NCBI RefSeq assembly: GCF_016735115.1
Contig: NZ_JAERQJ010000001.1
Location: 372,001-436,000 of the forward strand
Length of the DNA stretch: 64,000 nt
Direction: 5' to 3'
Origin: Aquimarina mytili
Lineage (GTDB): Bacteria > Bacteroidota > Bacteroidia > Flavobacteriales > Flavobacteriaceae
The notes under the pieces are model-generated. The model saw only the letters and a program-made list of their open reading frames with translations, did no database searches and had not been told where the DNA came from. Positions 18,100 to 26,324 of this stretch are shown here, piece after piece. Position 1 is the first letter of the stretch; each line of letters opens with the position of its first letter. The position numbers and the translations under genes are program-made.

Positions 18100-18246
18100 A
18101 TGAAAAAGCGAAAACGAAAATCAAATAAGCCAAGTTTAGAAAAATGGACAGTGGTCAAATTAACTAAGATTGATGCCATTAAAGGTGGATTAAATCGGGT
18201 AGATGGAGGAATGTCTGGAGGTAAAACGTGTCCGGTAACAGGATGA
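18100..18246 (+). CDS. Small double-glycine leader peptide B (RiPP-like precursor)
   Basis: A 48-residue peptide from ATG 18100 to TGA 18244-18246. The N-terminus is very basic (KKRKRK), then SLEKWTVVKLTK and IDAIKGGL, then a glycine-rich core with two more glycine pairs and a final KTCPVTG. Compared with peptide A, identical positions include LEK, VVKL, IKGGL and the single Cys-Pro near the end, which is far beyond chance for two neighbouring short frames. Conservation is strongest in the leader and weaker in the core, as expected of precursor peptides. It lies 99 bases after peptide A, and both may be on one transcript. The product and modification, if any, are unknown. Confidence 0.65.
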   Translation: MKKRKRKSNKPSLEKWTVVKLTKIDAIKGGLNRVDGGMSGGKTCPVTG

Positions 18247-18336
18247 TTTCAAGTGTAATCAATACTTTATTATCCAATTCCTATTAATCTTTATGTTTTT
18301 ATGGTATAACATCTATTTCTGCAAGGAAGTGAAAAA

Positions 18337-18366
18337 TTTATAAAGGATATTTTTATCCTTTATAAA
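18337..18366. promoter_or_regulatory. Operator upstream of the Rrf2-family gene
   Basis: A perfect inverted repeat with 13-bp arms (TTTATAAAGGATA and its complement) around TTTT. Its core AAGGAT-N6-ATCCTT (18343-18360) recurs with identical spacing before the next operon. It lies just upstream of the -7 box, a position suited to repression, and is the natural autoregulatory site of the Rrf2 protein. Confidence 0.65.
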
Positions 18367-18373
18367 AATTACG

Positions 18374-18381
18374 TAACTTTG
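18374..18381 (+). promoter_or_regulatory. -7 promoter box of the Rrf2-family gene
   Basis: TAACTTTG matches the Bacteroidota -7 consensus TAnnTTTG exactly and lies 19 bases before the ATG at 18401. The -33 region would fall inside the operator. Confidence 0.5.
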
Positions 18382-18400
18382 TGACATTAATAATTACTAT

Positions 18401-18832
18401 ATGTTTTCAAAGTCTTGCGAATATGGTCTGAGAGCGGTGATTTTTATCGCCCAACAAACAATGCATGATAACAAAGTGAGCTTAAGCACTATTTCAAAAG
18501 AAATAGATTCTCCTCAAGCGTTCACAGCAAAAGTCTTACAACAACTTACTCGAAAAAATATTGTAAAATCTATTAAAGGCCCGTATGGGGGGTTCATAAT
18601 AGAAAAAGAAAAGATGGATACCAAACTTAGCGAAGTGGTGCGTGTATTGGATGGAGATTCGATATACACTGGATGTGGATTAGGATTAAAACAATGTGAT
18701 GCTAGTTCACCTTGCCCTCTTCACTTTAAGTTTGTAGAAATAAGAGATCAACTTAGAACTATGTTAGAAAATACATCATTAAAATCTGTAGCAGATGACA
18801 TGAATGCTGATTTAACAATATTAAAAAGATAA
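18401..18832 (+). CDS. Rrf2-family Fe-S transcriptional regulator, NsrR-like
   Basis: A 143-residue winged-helix regulator. The N-terminal helix-turn-helix spans about residues 10-50 (EYGLRAVIF...SLSTISKEIDSPQAFTAKVLQQL). The cluster-binding loop holds Cys92, Cys99 and Cys105 with His108, closely matching the three-Cys arrangement of IscR and NsrR. NO reacts with the cluster of NsrR-type proteins and releases DNA, so this protein is the likely repressor of the nitric-oxide genes directly downstream. Two operators of identical architecture lie before it and before the next gene. The Rrf2 assignment is firm; NsrR as opposed to an iron-sulfur or redox sensor is inferred from the neighbours. Confidence 0.88.
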   Translation: MFSKSCEYGLRAVIFIAQQTMHDNKVSLSTISKEIDSPQAFTAKVLQQLTRKNIVKSIKGPYGGFIIEKEKMDTKLSEVVRVLDGDSIYTGCGLGLKQCDASSPCPLHFKFVEIRDQLRTMLENTSLKSVADDMNADLTILKR

Positions 18833-18847
18833 AAAATTTAGATATAT

Positions 18848-18866
18848 AAAGGATAAAAAGATCCTT
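18848..18866. promoter_or_regulatory. Second Rrf2-type operator, before the NO-response operon
   Basis: AAGGAT at 18849-18854 and ATCCTT at 18861-18866 with a 6-base spacer, the same core and spacing as the site at 18343-18360. It lies 13 bases before the ATG at 18880, so binding would block initiation or early elongation. Confidence 0.6.
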
Positions 18867-18879
18867 AAATCTTTTTTGA

Positions 18880-19329
18880 ATGAAACAACACTATATTAAT
18901 TATGCGATAGCCACTATTTTTATTTGGATAGGATGTGTATGTGCTATTAGCTTTATGGAAGCTTGGTTAAAGTTTCAAGCCCATGGGATTACTACTAAAC
19001 TAGGCTTAGGAATTGGACAATTAGTTTTTTATGCTCTTAACAAAGTAGAGATTGCATGTGCCGTATTGGTTAGCATCTGTCTATTCGCTTCAAAAATCAC
19101 AAGTAAATGGTTTTTGGGGTGGCCCTTACTTCTTTTACCTCTATTTATTCTAGGTCTACAAAGCTCGTGGTTATTACCAGCATTAGATCATCGTGCAGAT
19201 GCTATTATTTCTGGGCAAGAACTACCTAAAAGTAGATTGCATCTATGGTATGTGATATTGGAAATAGTAAAAGTAATAAGCCTTTTTATATCGGGAATGA
19301 AACTCTTTAGAATTAAAAATGAAAACTAA
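18880..19329 (+). CDS. Small integral membrane protein of the NO-response operon
   Basis: A 149-residue protein with four predicted membrane helices (about residues 8-26, 46-67, 73-96 and 120-140). It contains FMEAWLKFQA and LNKVEIACAV, motifs that I cannot tie to a named family, though small proteins of this type occur beside norB in Bacteroidota. It is the first gene behind the second operator, with the cupin, NO reductase and haemoglobin genes following closely. A role in the NO response, perhaps supporting the reductase or sensing at the membrane, is inference from position only. Confidence 0.7.
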   Translation: MKQHYINYAIATIFIWIGCVCAISFMEAWLKFQAHGITTKLGLGIGQLVFYALNKVEIACAVLVSICLFASKITSKWFLGWPLLLLPLFILGLQSSWLLPALDHRADAIISGQELPKSRLHLWYVILEIVKVISLFISGMKLFRIKNEN

Positions 19330-19336
19330 GAACATT

Positions 19337-19672
19337 ATGAAAATAGGATCACTAACAAAGAATATTATCTATAAAAAAGATAAACCAGCAATTACGGTCG
19401 CACTAAAAACAGAAACCACTAAAGAAATAAGAATTGTCATGAAAAAGGGACAACTAATGAAAGAACATAAAGCCCCTTTTCCTATAGTAATTGAAATATT
19501 TGAAGGCACAATTGATTTTGGAGTTAGCGGTAAAAAGCACCTCCTCAAAAAGGGAGACCTGATAGCATTAGATAAGAATATACCTCATGATTTAACCTGC
19601 ATCGAGGATTGTATTGTTCGATTATCAATTTCCACTTTAGACACTGCCGATAGAGTTAAAAAACTAGTATAA
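19337..19672 (+). CDS. Small cupin-domain protein
   Basis: A 111-residue protein from the ATG at 19337; an ATG at 19319, overlapping the previous gene, would add six residues. It has a single-domain cupin barrel pattern: KKGQLMKEHKAPFPIVIEIFEG for the first motif and LLKKGDLIALDKNIPHDL for the second. Few canonical metal-binding histidines are present (one His in each motif), so metal binding is uncertain. It sits between the small membrane protein and norB in the Rrf2-controlled operon. Related cupins occur beside NO and nitrite detoxification genes; the function here is unknown. Confidence 0.75.
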   Translation: MKIGSLTKNIIYKKDKPAITVALKTETTKEIRIVMKKGQLMKEHKAPFPIVIEIFEGTIDFGVSGKKHLLKKGDLIALDKNIPHDLTCIEDCIVRLSISTLDTADRVKKLV

Positions 19673-19701
19673 ACAGATTATAAAAGATTAAAAATATAGG
19701 A

Positions 19702-21975
19702 ATGAAAAAGATTTGGATTGGATTTTTCAGTGTAGTTATACTTTCATTTATTGCATTGATATGGGTTGGAACAGAAATATATCAGACGCAGCCACCCACA
19801 CCGGATGTAGTTATTGTTAGAGAAACACAAGAAGTAGTATTTACCAAAGAAGATATTCAAGTAGGACAAAATGTTTGGGAGTCGATTGGAGGAATGGAAG
19901 TAGGTTCTATTTGGGGGCATGGTAGTTATGTGGCACCCGATTGGACTGCAGATTGGATACATAAAGAAGCTAATTTTATGCTGAATGCTTGGGCTCAAAA
20001 GGATTTCAATACGGATTATGAAAGCTTAGAAGTAGAACGAAAAGCAGCTTTAAAGGCACGGTTAATTAAACACATAAAAACCAATACCTATAATGCTTCT
20101 GATCATAGTATAATGATATCTGCTGCACGATTTGATGCAATCAAGCAAAATTCGAAGTATTATGCTACTATTTTTTCCGAAGGGCACGAACAATATGCTA
20201 TACCAGAAGGAGCATTAGTCGATACAGAAAAATTGGAAAAACTAAATGCGTTTTTGTTTTGGACTTCATGGGCTGCCAGTACAAATAGACCAGATAAAGA
20301 ATATACATATACTTCTAATTGGCCTCATGAACCATTAATTGATAATACGATTACCCCCGATTCTCAAATTTGGTCTGGATTTTCTGTCGTACTACTACTA
20401 TTGTTTATTGGGATACTCACCTATTACTACGTTAGAAATCATGAAAAAGGAGAAGCTGTAACACATCCAAATGAAGATCCACTTACGAAAATCATATTGA
20501 CAAAGTCTCAGGAATCAGTATTAAAGTACTTCATTGTTATCTCTTTACTCATAGGATTACAAATTGTTCTGGGGATTTTAACAGTCCATTATACCGTAGA
20601 GGGTCAAGCTTTTTTCGGCTTCGACTTGGCAAGTGTTTTACCGTATTCGATAACCAGAACTTGGCATACACAACTGGCAGTATTTTGGATTGCAGCTACT
20701 TGGTTGGCTACGGGATTATTTTTGGCTCCAATGATAAGTGGCAAAGAAATGAAATTTCAGGTTTTTGGAATAAATTTTCTTTTCATAGCACTACTCATCA
20801 TTGTATTGGGTTCAATGCTTGGTGAGTGGTTAGGTGTACACCAGTTCTTGGATCTAACGACTAATTTTTTCTTTGGCCATCAAGGTTATGAGTATATGGA
20901 TTTAGGAAGATTTTGGCAACTTTTTCTGGCCGTTGGATTGGTTTTATGGGTGATTATGGTAGGAAGACATGTACTTCATGGTATCAGAAAAAAAGATGAT
21001 GCAAAGCATTTATTAATTATCTTATTAATATCAGTAGTGGCTATAGGTATGTTTTTCTTCTCTGGATTAATGTACGGTGAAAATAGTAGTTTACCAGTGA
21101 TTAATTATTGGAGATGGTGGTTGGTACATTTATGGGTAGAAGGGTTTTTTGAAGTTTTTGCAACAGTTATTATAGCATTTGTATTCTTAAAAATGAAAAT
21201 CCTTTCTGCTAAAACTGCAGGTAAGGCTTCCATTGCGTCTGCCACTATTTTTTTAGCAGGAGGGATCATTGGTACACTTCATCATTTATACTACTCTGGC
21301 ACACCTGTGCAGGCAATTGCCCTAGGAGCCACATTTAGCGCTTTAGAAGTAGTACCTCTTACACTAATGGGATTTGAAATAAGAGAAAATTGGAATCTAC
21401 TGAAATCTAATCAATGGATTCAAAAATATAAATGGCCTATATTTTTCTTTATTGCTGTGGCATTTTGGAATATGATTGGAGCCGGTGTATTTGGCTTTCT
21501 TATTAATCCGCCCATTGCATTGTATTACATTCAAGGCTTAAACACTACAGCGGTACATGCCCATACAGCACTTTTCGGAGTATATGGTATGCTGAGCATG
21601 GGATTCATTATCATATGCTTACGATTTTATTCTAATAGAGAATGGAATACCATAAAATTAAAACGAGCTTTTTGGTTCTTAAACATAGGACTAATCACTA
21701 TGGTAGTATTGAGTTTGTTACCCGTGGGGATTATTCAAGCATATACCTCTATTACTAAAGGATATTCTTTTGCAAGAGATGCAGAGTTGTTGTATTCGCC
21801 AACTGTACAAACCTTAAAATGGTTAAGAATGGTGGGCGATATTCTATTTTCCATTGGGATATTTTATTTCTGCTGGTTTGCTATTCAAGAAACAATCTAT
21901 TGCCTAAAAAAAGACAAACTAAATTATAAATCATCACAGAATACTGTGACTTCGGCACTAAAGAAAATATTCTAA
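19702..21975 (+). CDS. norB: Quinol-dependent nitric oxide reductase (qNOR type)
   Basis: A 757-residue single-subunit enzyme, the usual length for qNOR. An N-terminal membrane helix is followed by a periplasmic domain lacking CxxCH haem-c motifs (VGQNVWESIGGMEVGSIWGHG), as in quinol-type enzymes. The remainder has about twelve further membrane helices of the haem-copper oxidase superfamily, including TWHTQLAVFWIAATWLATGLF and YWRWWLVHLWVEGFFEVF, which hold haem and non-haem-iron ligands. It reduces two NO to N2O in the cytoplasmic membrane using quinol. It is the core of the operon controlled by the Rrf2 protein and is followed three bases later by a truncated haemoglobin. With no denitrification genes in view, NO detoxification is more likely than respiration here, but the wider genome was not visible. 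Confidence 0.95.
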   Translation: MKKIWIGFFSVVILSFIALIWVGTEIYQTQPPTPDVVIVRETQEVVFTKEDIQVGQNVWESIGGMEVGSIWGHGSYVAPDWTADWIHKEANFMLNAWAQKDFNTDYESLEVERKAALKARLIKHIKTNTYNASDHSIMISAARFDAIKQNSKYYATIFSEGHEQYAIPEGALVDTEKLEKLNAFLFWTSWAASTNRPDKEYTYTSNWPHEPLIDNTITPDSQIWSGFSVVLLLLFIGILTYYYVRNHEKGEAVTHPNEDPLTKIILTKSQESVLKYFIVISLLIGLQIVLGILTVHYTVEGQAFFGFDLASVLPYSITRTWHTQLAVFWIAATWLATGLFLAPMISGKEMKFQVFGINFLFIALLIIVLGSMLGEWLGVHQFLDLTTNFFFGHQGYEYMDLGRFWQLFLAVGLVLWVIMVGRHVLHGIRKKDDAKHLLIILLISVVAIGMFFFSGLMYGENSSLPVINYWRWWLVHLWVEGFFEVFATVIIAFVFLKMKILSAKTAGKASIASATIFLAGGIIGTLHHLYYSGTPVQAIALGATFSALEVVPLTLMGFEIRENWNLLKSNQWIQKYKWPIFFFIAVAFWNMIGAGVFGFLINPPIALYYIQGLNTTAVHAHTALFGVYGMLSMGFIIICLRFYSNREWNTIKLKRAFWFLNIGLITMVVLSLLPVGIIQAYTSITKGYSFARDAELLYSPTVQTLKWLRMVGDILFSIGIFYFCWFAIQETIYCLKKDKLNYKSSQNTVTSALKKIF

Positions 21976-21978
21976 AAA

Positions 21979-22365
21979 ATGAAAGAAATACGTAATAGAG
22001 ATGATGTCTTTGTATTGGTGTCAACTTTTTACAGAGCTATTAGAAAAGATGAACTACTAGGGCCAGTATTTAACGGCCATATATTAGAAGAACAATGGCC
22101 TGGACATTTAGAGAAGCTCACTGATTTTTGGGTTACTGCATTATTTGGAGTCGCCTCTTTTAAAGGAAATCCAGTACAAGCGCATAGAAATGTAGATAAG
22201 AATTTAAATCATACCATGAGTCAACTCCATTTTGGGAAATGGTTACAATTGTGGTTTAGTACAATAGATAGTCTGTATGAAGGAAAACTAGCGCAAAGAG
22301 CAAAAGATGCGGCACGAAAAATGGCAACGAGTCAATACTTGGCAGTTTGGCGACATAGGCCATGA
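21979..22365 (+). CDS. Group III truncated haemoglobin
   Basis: A 128-residue globin with the 2-on-2 pattern of the truncated family: an N-terminal FYRAIRKDELLGPVF helix, then WPGHLEKLTDFWVTALFG, AHRNVDKN and HFGKWLQLWFSTI. This matches group III proteins such as those of Campylobacter and many Bacteroidota. It starts 3 bases after norB and so is probably translated from the same message. Group III globins bind oxygen or NO, and a role in NO scavenging fits this operon. Confidence 0.88.
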   Translation: MKEIRNRDDVFVLVSTFYRAIRKDELLGPVFNGHILEEQWPGHLEKLTDFWVTALFGVASFKGNPVQAHRNVDKNLNHTMSQLHFGKWLQLWFSTIDSLYEGKLAQRAKDAARKMATSQYLAVWRHRP

Positions 22366-22419
22366 TTTCATATATAATAACTGAAAAAGAAAATTTTAGC
22401 ATTTATAAAAAATGAGGAT

Positions 22420-22701
22420 ATGAAAATTTATCAAGAATATTTAGAAGAGTATGAGAATGGAATTATAGGGTATACACCATTAGCTATAATTGGGCAAAGC
22501 TGTTTAGGATCTGTTGCTGCAATGTTTATTTTAATGAATGGAAATTCGATAGCACAAATGAGTCAACTATTTATTGTAACGATTATGTGTATGTTTTACA
22601 ATGGAGCAATATTGTCTCAACAGAAACCTAAGATAAGCTTTAACCTTCTTATAGTTAGCGTTGTATTTAGCATAATTATTACCATTTTCAATCTTGTGTG
22701 A
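22420..22701 (+). CDS. Small membrane protein of unknown function
   Basis: A 93-residue protein with a short acidic N-terminus (EYLEEYENG) and two or three hydrophobic helices (about residues 20-40, 45-62 and 72-92). I do not recognise a family. It begins 54 bases after the haemoglobin gene on the same strand, so it probably belongs to the NO-response operon and may be a membrane accessory. It could also be a separate stress gene. Confidence 0.6.
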   Translation: MKIYQEYLEEYENGIIGYTPLAIIGQSCLGSVAAMFILMNGNSIAQMSQLFIVTIMCMFYNGAILSQQKPKISFNLLIVSVVFSIIITIFNLV

Positions 22702-22750
22702 TGCAATACGTAGTTTTTATAATTTTAGATCTAAACTAAACTCAAAAATC

Positions 22751-22993
22751 ATGAAACAAATGGAACAAAAAGAAACATGGCTTAAAAGCCTAATGACAAA
22801 AAATCCTCAAGAAGGGTATGAATTGGCAATAAAACTTTCTAGAATGGGAGTAAAATCAACTCAACCTGATATGGATGTTTTAAAAAAATTAAGAAAAGAA
22901 TATGCCAATAGCGCTTCTGGTCTTACAGCTGCTTCTCATGTGGTGGCTATAAATTTTCAGACAATTTCTGCAGCAAATAATTACTGGAAATAA
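22751..22993 (+). CDS. Small hypothetical protein at the end of the NO operon
   Basis: An 80-residue protein from the ATG at 22751, chosen over an upstream in-frame start at 22694 that overlaps the previous gene. It is soluble and charged with no signal, motif or Cys. A lysine-rich start (KQMEQKETWLKSLM) is followed by helices and a polar tail. It shows no family that I recognise. Position suggests it is the last gene of the NO-response transcript. Confidence 0.5.
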   Translation: MKQMEQKETWLKSLMTKNPQEGYELAIKLSRMGVKSTQPDMDVLKKLRKEYANSASGLTAASHVVAINFQTISAANNYWK

Positions 22994-23042
22994 TACATTC
23001 ATAATTAAACAAGGCAATGTATGTAATCATGAAACGGTTTTG

Positions 23043-23086
23043 TAAACAAGAAATTCTAGGCCAATTTGCTTAGGTTTTCTTGTTTA
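23043..23086 (+). terminator. Hairpin after the NO operon
   Basis: Arms TAAACAAGAAA and TTTCTTGTTTA (11 bp) with a 22-base loop, about 50 bases after the last stop. The right arm is T-rich but no strong T run follows, so termination is plausible rather than certain. Confidence 0.35.
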
Positions 23087-23169
23087 TATATTAATGCTGA
23101 AACTTAACTAGATTTCTCGTTGAATTAATAATTTGTATTATTGTAATAGGAATATATTTACATTGTTAA

Positions 23170-25974
23170 TTGAGAATCAATAAAGTAATACCTCTTTTTT
23201 TACTGATTTTTTTCTGTGCTGGTAGTAAAGCACAGGAGCTACCTCCTATTCAAAATTTTTCTCCTAAAGAGTATAATGCCGAAAACCAAAATTGGTCAAT
23301 TTCCCAATCTTCAAACAAATTAATCTATGTTGCTAATAATAAAGGTTTATTAGAATATAATGGCGCTAGTTGGAAGCTTTACCCTTCTCCAAATGAGAGT
23401 ATAATGAGATCTGTTGGTGTTGTTGAAGATCGCATTTATACAGGGTGTTTTATGGAGTTTGGGTATTGGCAGAAAAATGATTTGGGAATTTTAAACTATA
23501 CATCGCTAACCCAACAAACAGGGGTTAAACTACTCGAAGATGAGGAGTTTTGGAATATTATCAATATAGATGATTGGGTAGTTTTTCAATCTTTAAAACG
23601 TATTTACATCTATAATGTTAAAGATACATCTGTAAACATTATAGAATCAGACGATACTATAACAAAAATGTTTAAGGTCGATCAGAGTATTTATTTCCAA
23701 AGAATTAATCAAGGAATTTTTAAAATTGAATATGGCGAGAGTTTTTTGGCTTTTGATGATGATATAATCAAGAATAATGAAGTAATTAATCTTTTTAAAA
23801 GCGGTAAAGAGTTACTTGTACTTACTAGAGATAATGGCTTTTATATTTCAAAAAATAATTCGCTGATCAAGTATGAAAAAAATTCAAACGATTTATTAAC
23901 TCAGGTCAGCATTTATGATGGTATTAGATTAAAGGATAAGAGTTTTGCTTTAGGAACTATATCTCATGGTTTAATTCATCTTAATGAAAATGGAGAGTTA
24001 ATTTCTAATATTGATCAAAGCAAAGGGGTATCAAATAACACCATTCTATCGCTATTTGAAGATGTAGATAACAATATTTGGCTTGGTCTTGATAACGGAA
24101 TCAGTTATATCAATATAAATTCACCATTTAGAATATATGAGGATAATAAAGGGGTTTTAGGTAGCGTATATGCATCGGCAATTAGTAATGGTAATCTGTA
24201 TTTAGGAACTAATCAGGGATTATTTTATAAAACCCTGGAAAATAATGATGATTTTATTTTTATTGAAGGTACAGAGGGACAAGTTTGGTGTCTAAAACAA
24301 ATAGATCAAACACTGTTTTGTGGACATAACTCCGGAACGTTTATTATTGAGAATAATAAAGCAAAAAAAATATCAAATATTCAAGGAACTTGGGGGATAG
24401 ATACATTTAACAATAAACCTAATCTTCTTCTTCAGGCAAATTATGACGGGATTTATATCCTGGAAAAAATTAATAATACCTGGCAAATAAAAAATAAGAT
24501 TAGAGGGTTTAATAATTCATCCCGATATCTTGAAACGCTAGACAATGAAATTTTTGTAAATCACGAATATAATGGAGTATATAAAGTAAAGGTGGATAGC
24601 GCTTTTACTATAGTAAAAAGTGTTTTTACAGACTCATTGATTAAAGGTGCAAACTCTGGAATTATAAAGTATAATAAAGATATATTGTATGCCTATAAAA
24701 ATGGAATTTTTAAATACGATAATGCCAATAAAAAATTTAGTAAGGATAGTATTTTAAGCAATGTCTATACCAAAGATGAGTACATTTCCGGAAAACTGAT
24801 TTTAGATAAAAGAAGTAATAATCTATGGGTTTTTACAAAATCTAATATAAACTACATCTCTCAAGGCGAATTAACAAATCTTCCGAAAATAAGAAGTATA
24901 CCTTTAACAAAAGAAGTTAGAAACGGGATTCTTGGTTATGAAAATATAATTAGACTTAATGATGATAATAAATATTTAATTGGAACCACATCAGGGTATA
25001 TAACTGTTAATATAAACGAAATAAAAGCGAAAAACTTTCAAGTTCATATTGGTAGTATCAAGGAAGGAAGAAGTGAAGTAAACAAAAGGTTGTTGGATAA
25101 AAGAATAGCAGGTGATTTTAAAACAAAACAAAATAATTTTGAATTTTCCTTTTATGCCCCGGAATTCAATAAGTGCATAATTACTCAATATCAATATCAA
25201 CTTACAGGAATGTATAATAGTTGGAGTGATTGGTCAGAAAATCCCAATGCTTTATTTGAAAATCTTCCTTTTGGAGATTACACATTTAATGTAAGAGCAA
25301 AAATAGGTAATGATATCTCAGCTAATACAGCTTCATATTCATTTTCGATTGCTAAGCCATGGTATATTTCAAACATAATGCTATCTATCTATGCTTTGGC
25401 TATTATTCTGTTTTCAATTTTTATGCACACCATGTATAAGCGATATTATAATAAGGAACAACAAAAATTGATCGACAAAAATAAGCATGAGTTAGAATTT
25501 GCTAAAGTTCAAAACGAAAAAGAAATTATTAGAATCAAAAATGAGCAACTAAAACAAGAATTTAAAAGTAAAAGCAAAGAGTTAGCTGCTTCGACCATTG
25601 ACATTGCGAAAAAGAATGAATTATTAACACAAATCAAAAACCATCTTACCAAAGTTCCGGATCAAAACTCTGTGAAACCAGTTATAGGTATTATCGATAA
25701 AAATATAAATCATGCAGACAATTGGGAGTTTTTTAAAGAAGCATTTAATAATGTTGATAGGAAATTTTTGAAAAAATTAAAAAAGACTCACCCGGATCTA
25801 TCGCCCAATGACCTAAAACTCTGTGCGTATCTCCGCCTTAATTTATCTTCAAAAGAAATAGCACCACTATTCAATATATCTGCAAGAAGTGTTGAAATTA
25901 AACGTTACAGACTTCGAAAAAAACTAAATCTGCAACACGAAGAAAACCTCGTAAATTACATTCTACAATTGTAA
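23170..25974 (+). CDS. Two-component-propeller/Y_Y_Y sensor with LuxR-like DNA-binding domain
   Basis: A 934-residue membrane regulator. It must start at TTG 23170 or later: an in-frame TAA lies directly upstream and no ATG precedes the signal peptide (1-22, ending SKAQ). A seven-bladed two-component-propeller region (Reg_prop, IWLGLDNGISY) covers about residues 25-600. A Y_Y_Y domain (YQYQLTGMYNSWSDWSEN) follows, then a membrane helix at about 733-755, a coiled coil and a C-terminal LuxR-type helix-turn-helix (877-934: SPNDLKLCAYLRLNLSSKEIAPLF). This one-component form has no kinase domain. In Bacteroidota such sensors control polysaccharide-utilisation loci by binding glycan fragments in the periplasm. 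It lies directly before the glucan genes, and direct repeats immediately downstream may be its DNA target. Confidence 0.85.
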   Translation: MRINKVIPLFLLIFFCAGSKAQELPPIQNFSPKEYNAENQNWSISQSSNKLIYVANNKGLLEYNGASWKLYPSPNESIMRSVGVVEDRIYTGCFMEFGYWQKNDLGILNYTSLTQQTGVKLLEDEEFWNIINIDDWVVFQSLKRIYIYNVKDTSVNIIESDDTITKMFKVDQSIYFQRINQGIFKIEYGESFLAFDDDIIKNNEVINLFKSGKELLVLTRDNGFYISKNNSLIKYEKNSNDLLTQVSIYDGIRLKDKSFALGTISHGLIHLNENGELISNIDQSKGVSNNTILSLFEDVDNNIWLGLDNGISYININSPFRIYEDNKGVLGSVYASAISNGNLYLGTNQGLFYKTLENNDDFIFIEGTEGQVWCLKQIDQTLFCGHNSGTFIIENNKAKKISNIQGTWGIDTFNNKPNLLLQANYDGIYILEKINNTWQIKNKIRGFNNSSRYLETLDNEIFVNHEYNGVYKVKVDSAFTIVKSVFTDSLIKGANSGIIKYNKDILYAYKNGIFKYDNANKKFSKDSILSNVYTKDEYISGKLILDKRSNNLWVFTKSNINYISQGELTNLPKIRSIPLTKEVRNGILGYENIIRLNDDNKYLIGTTSGYITVNINEIKAKNFQVHIGSIKEGRSEVNKRLLDKRIAGDFKTKQNNFEFSFYAPEFNKCIITQYQYQLTGMYNSWSDWSENPNALFENLPFGDYTFNVRAKIGNDISANTASYSFSIAKPWYISNIMLSIYALAIILFSIFMHTMYKRYYNKEQQKLIDKNKHELEFAKVQNEKEIIRIKNEQLKQEFKSKSKELAASTIDIAKKNELLTQIKNHLTKVPDQNSVKPVIGIIDKNINHADNWEFFKEAFNNVDRKFLKKLKKTHPDLSPNDLKLCAYLRLNLSSKEIAPLFNISARSVEIKRYRLRKKLNLQHEENLVNYILQL

Positions 25975-25976
25975 GC

Positions 25977-26017
25977 ACCTATACAAACCGGATTTACACC
26001 TATACATTACCTATACA
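25977..26017 (+). repeat. Three direct repeats ACCTATACA in helical phase
   Basis: Exact copies at 25977-25985, 25998-26006 and 26009-26017. Start-to-start distances of 21 and 11 bases correspond to about two and one helical turns, so proteins bound to them would lie on one DNA face. They are candidate binding sites for the neighbouring LuxR-type regulator of the glucan locus. Confidence 0.5.
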
Positions 26018-26101
26018 CGGTAATCCCAAATACTTTTTTAACGGTTGTTTAATCATTTATTGAAACCTTTCAATAACAAGGGCTGAGGTATTAATAATTC
26101 A

Positions 26102-26151
26102 AAAAAACACTCTTTTTATTGTCATGTATGTTTTTTGTTGAGGTGTTTTTT
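26102..26151 (+). terminator. Possible terminator of the regulator gene
   Basis: AAAAAACACT pairs with GGTGTTTTTT (one G-U pair) around a 30-base loop, and the right arm is a T run. The large loop makes this a moderate call at best. Confidence 0.35.
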
Positions 26152-26324
26152 GTGGATCTCATAACTTTTTAAGATAAGTTTATCATGTCGGGGAGATGTC
26201 TAATAAAACACAATCAATCTTTAATTTAATATTTTAAAAGTCATGTCAAATAGTATTTGGGGCGAATACAGCAAAAGAAATTTCTTCACATTTTTTACAG
26301 TCATTCTTAAAGTAAATAAACTCT

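Larger units (their letters stand above)
25975..26324. other. Intergenic region upstream of the glucan operon, 350 bases
   Basis: Holds three ACCTATACA repeats right after the regulator stop and a hairpin at 26102-26151, and must carry the promoter of the glucan operon. No exact TAnnTTTG box was found. A possible 30-codon frame (26243-26335) runs into the next start but is weakly supported. Confidence 0.6.
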
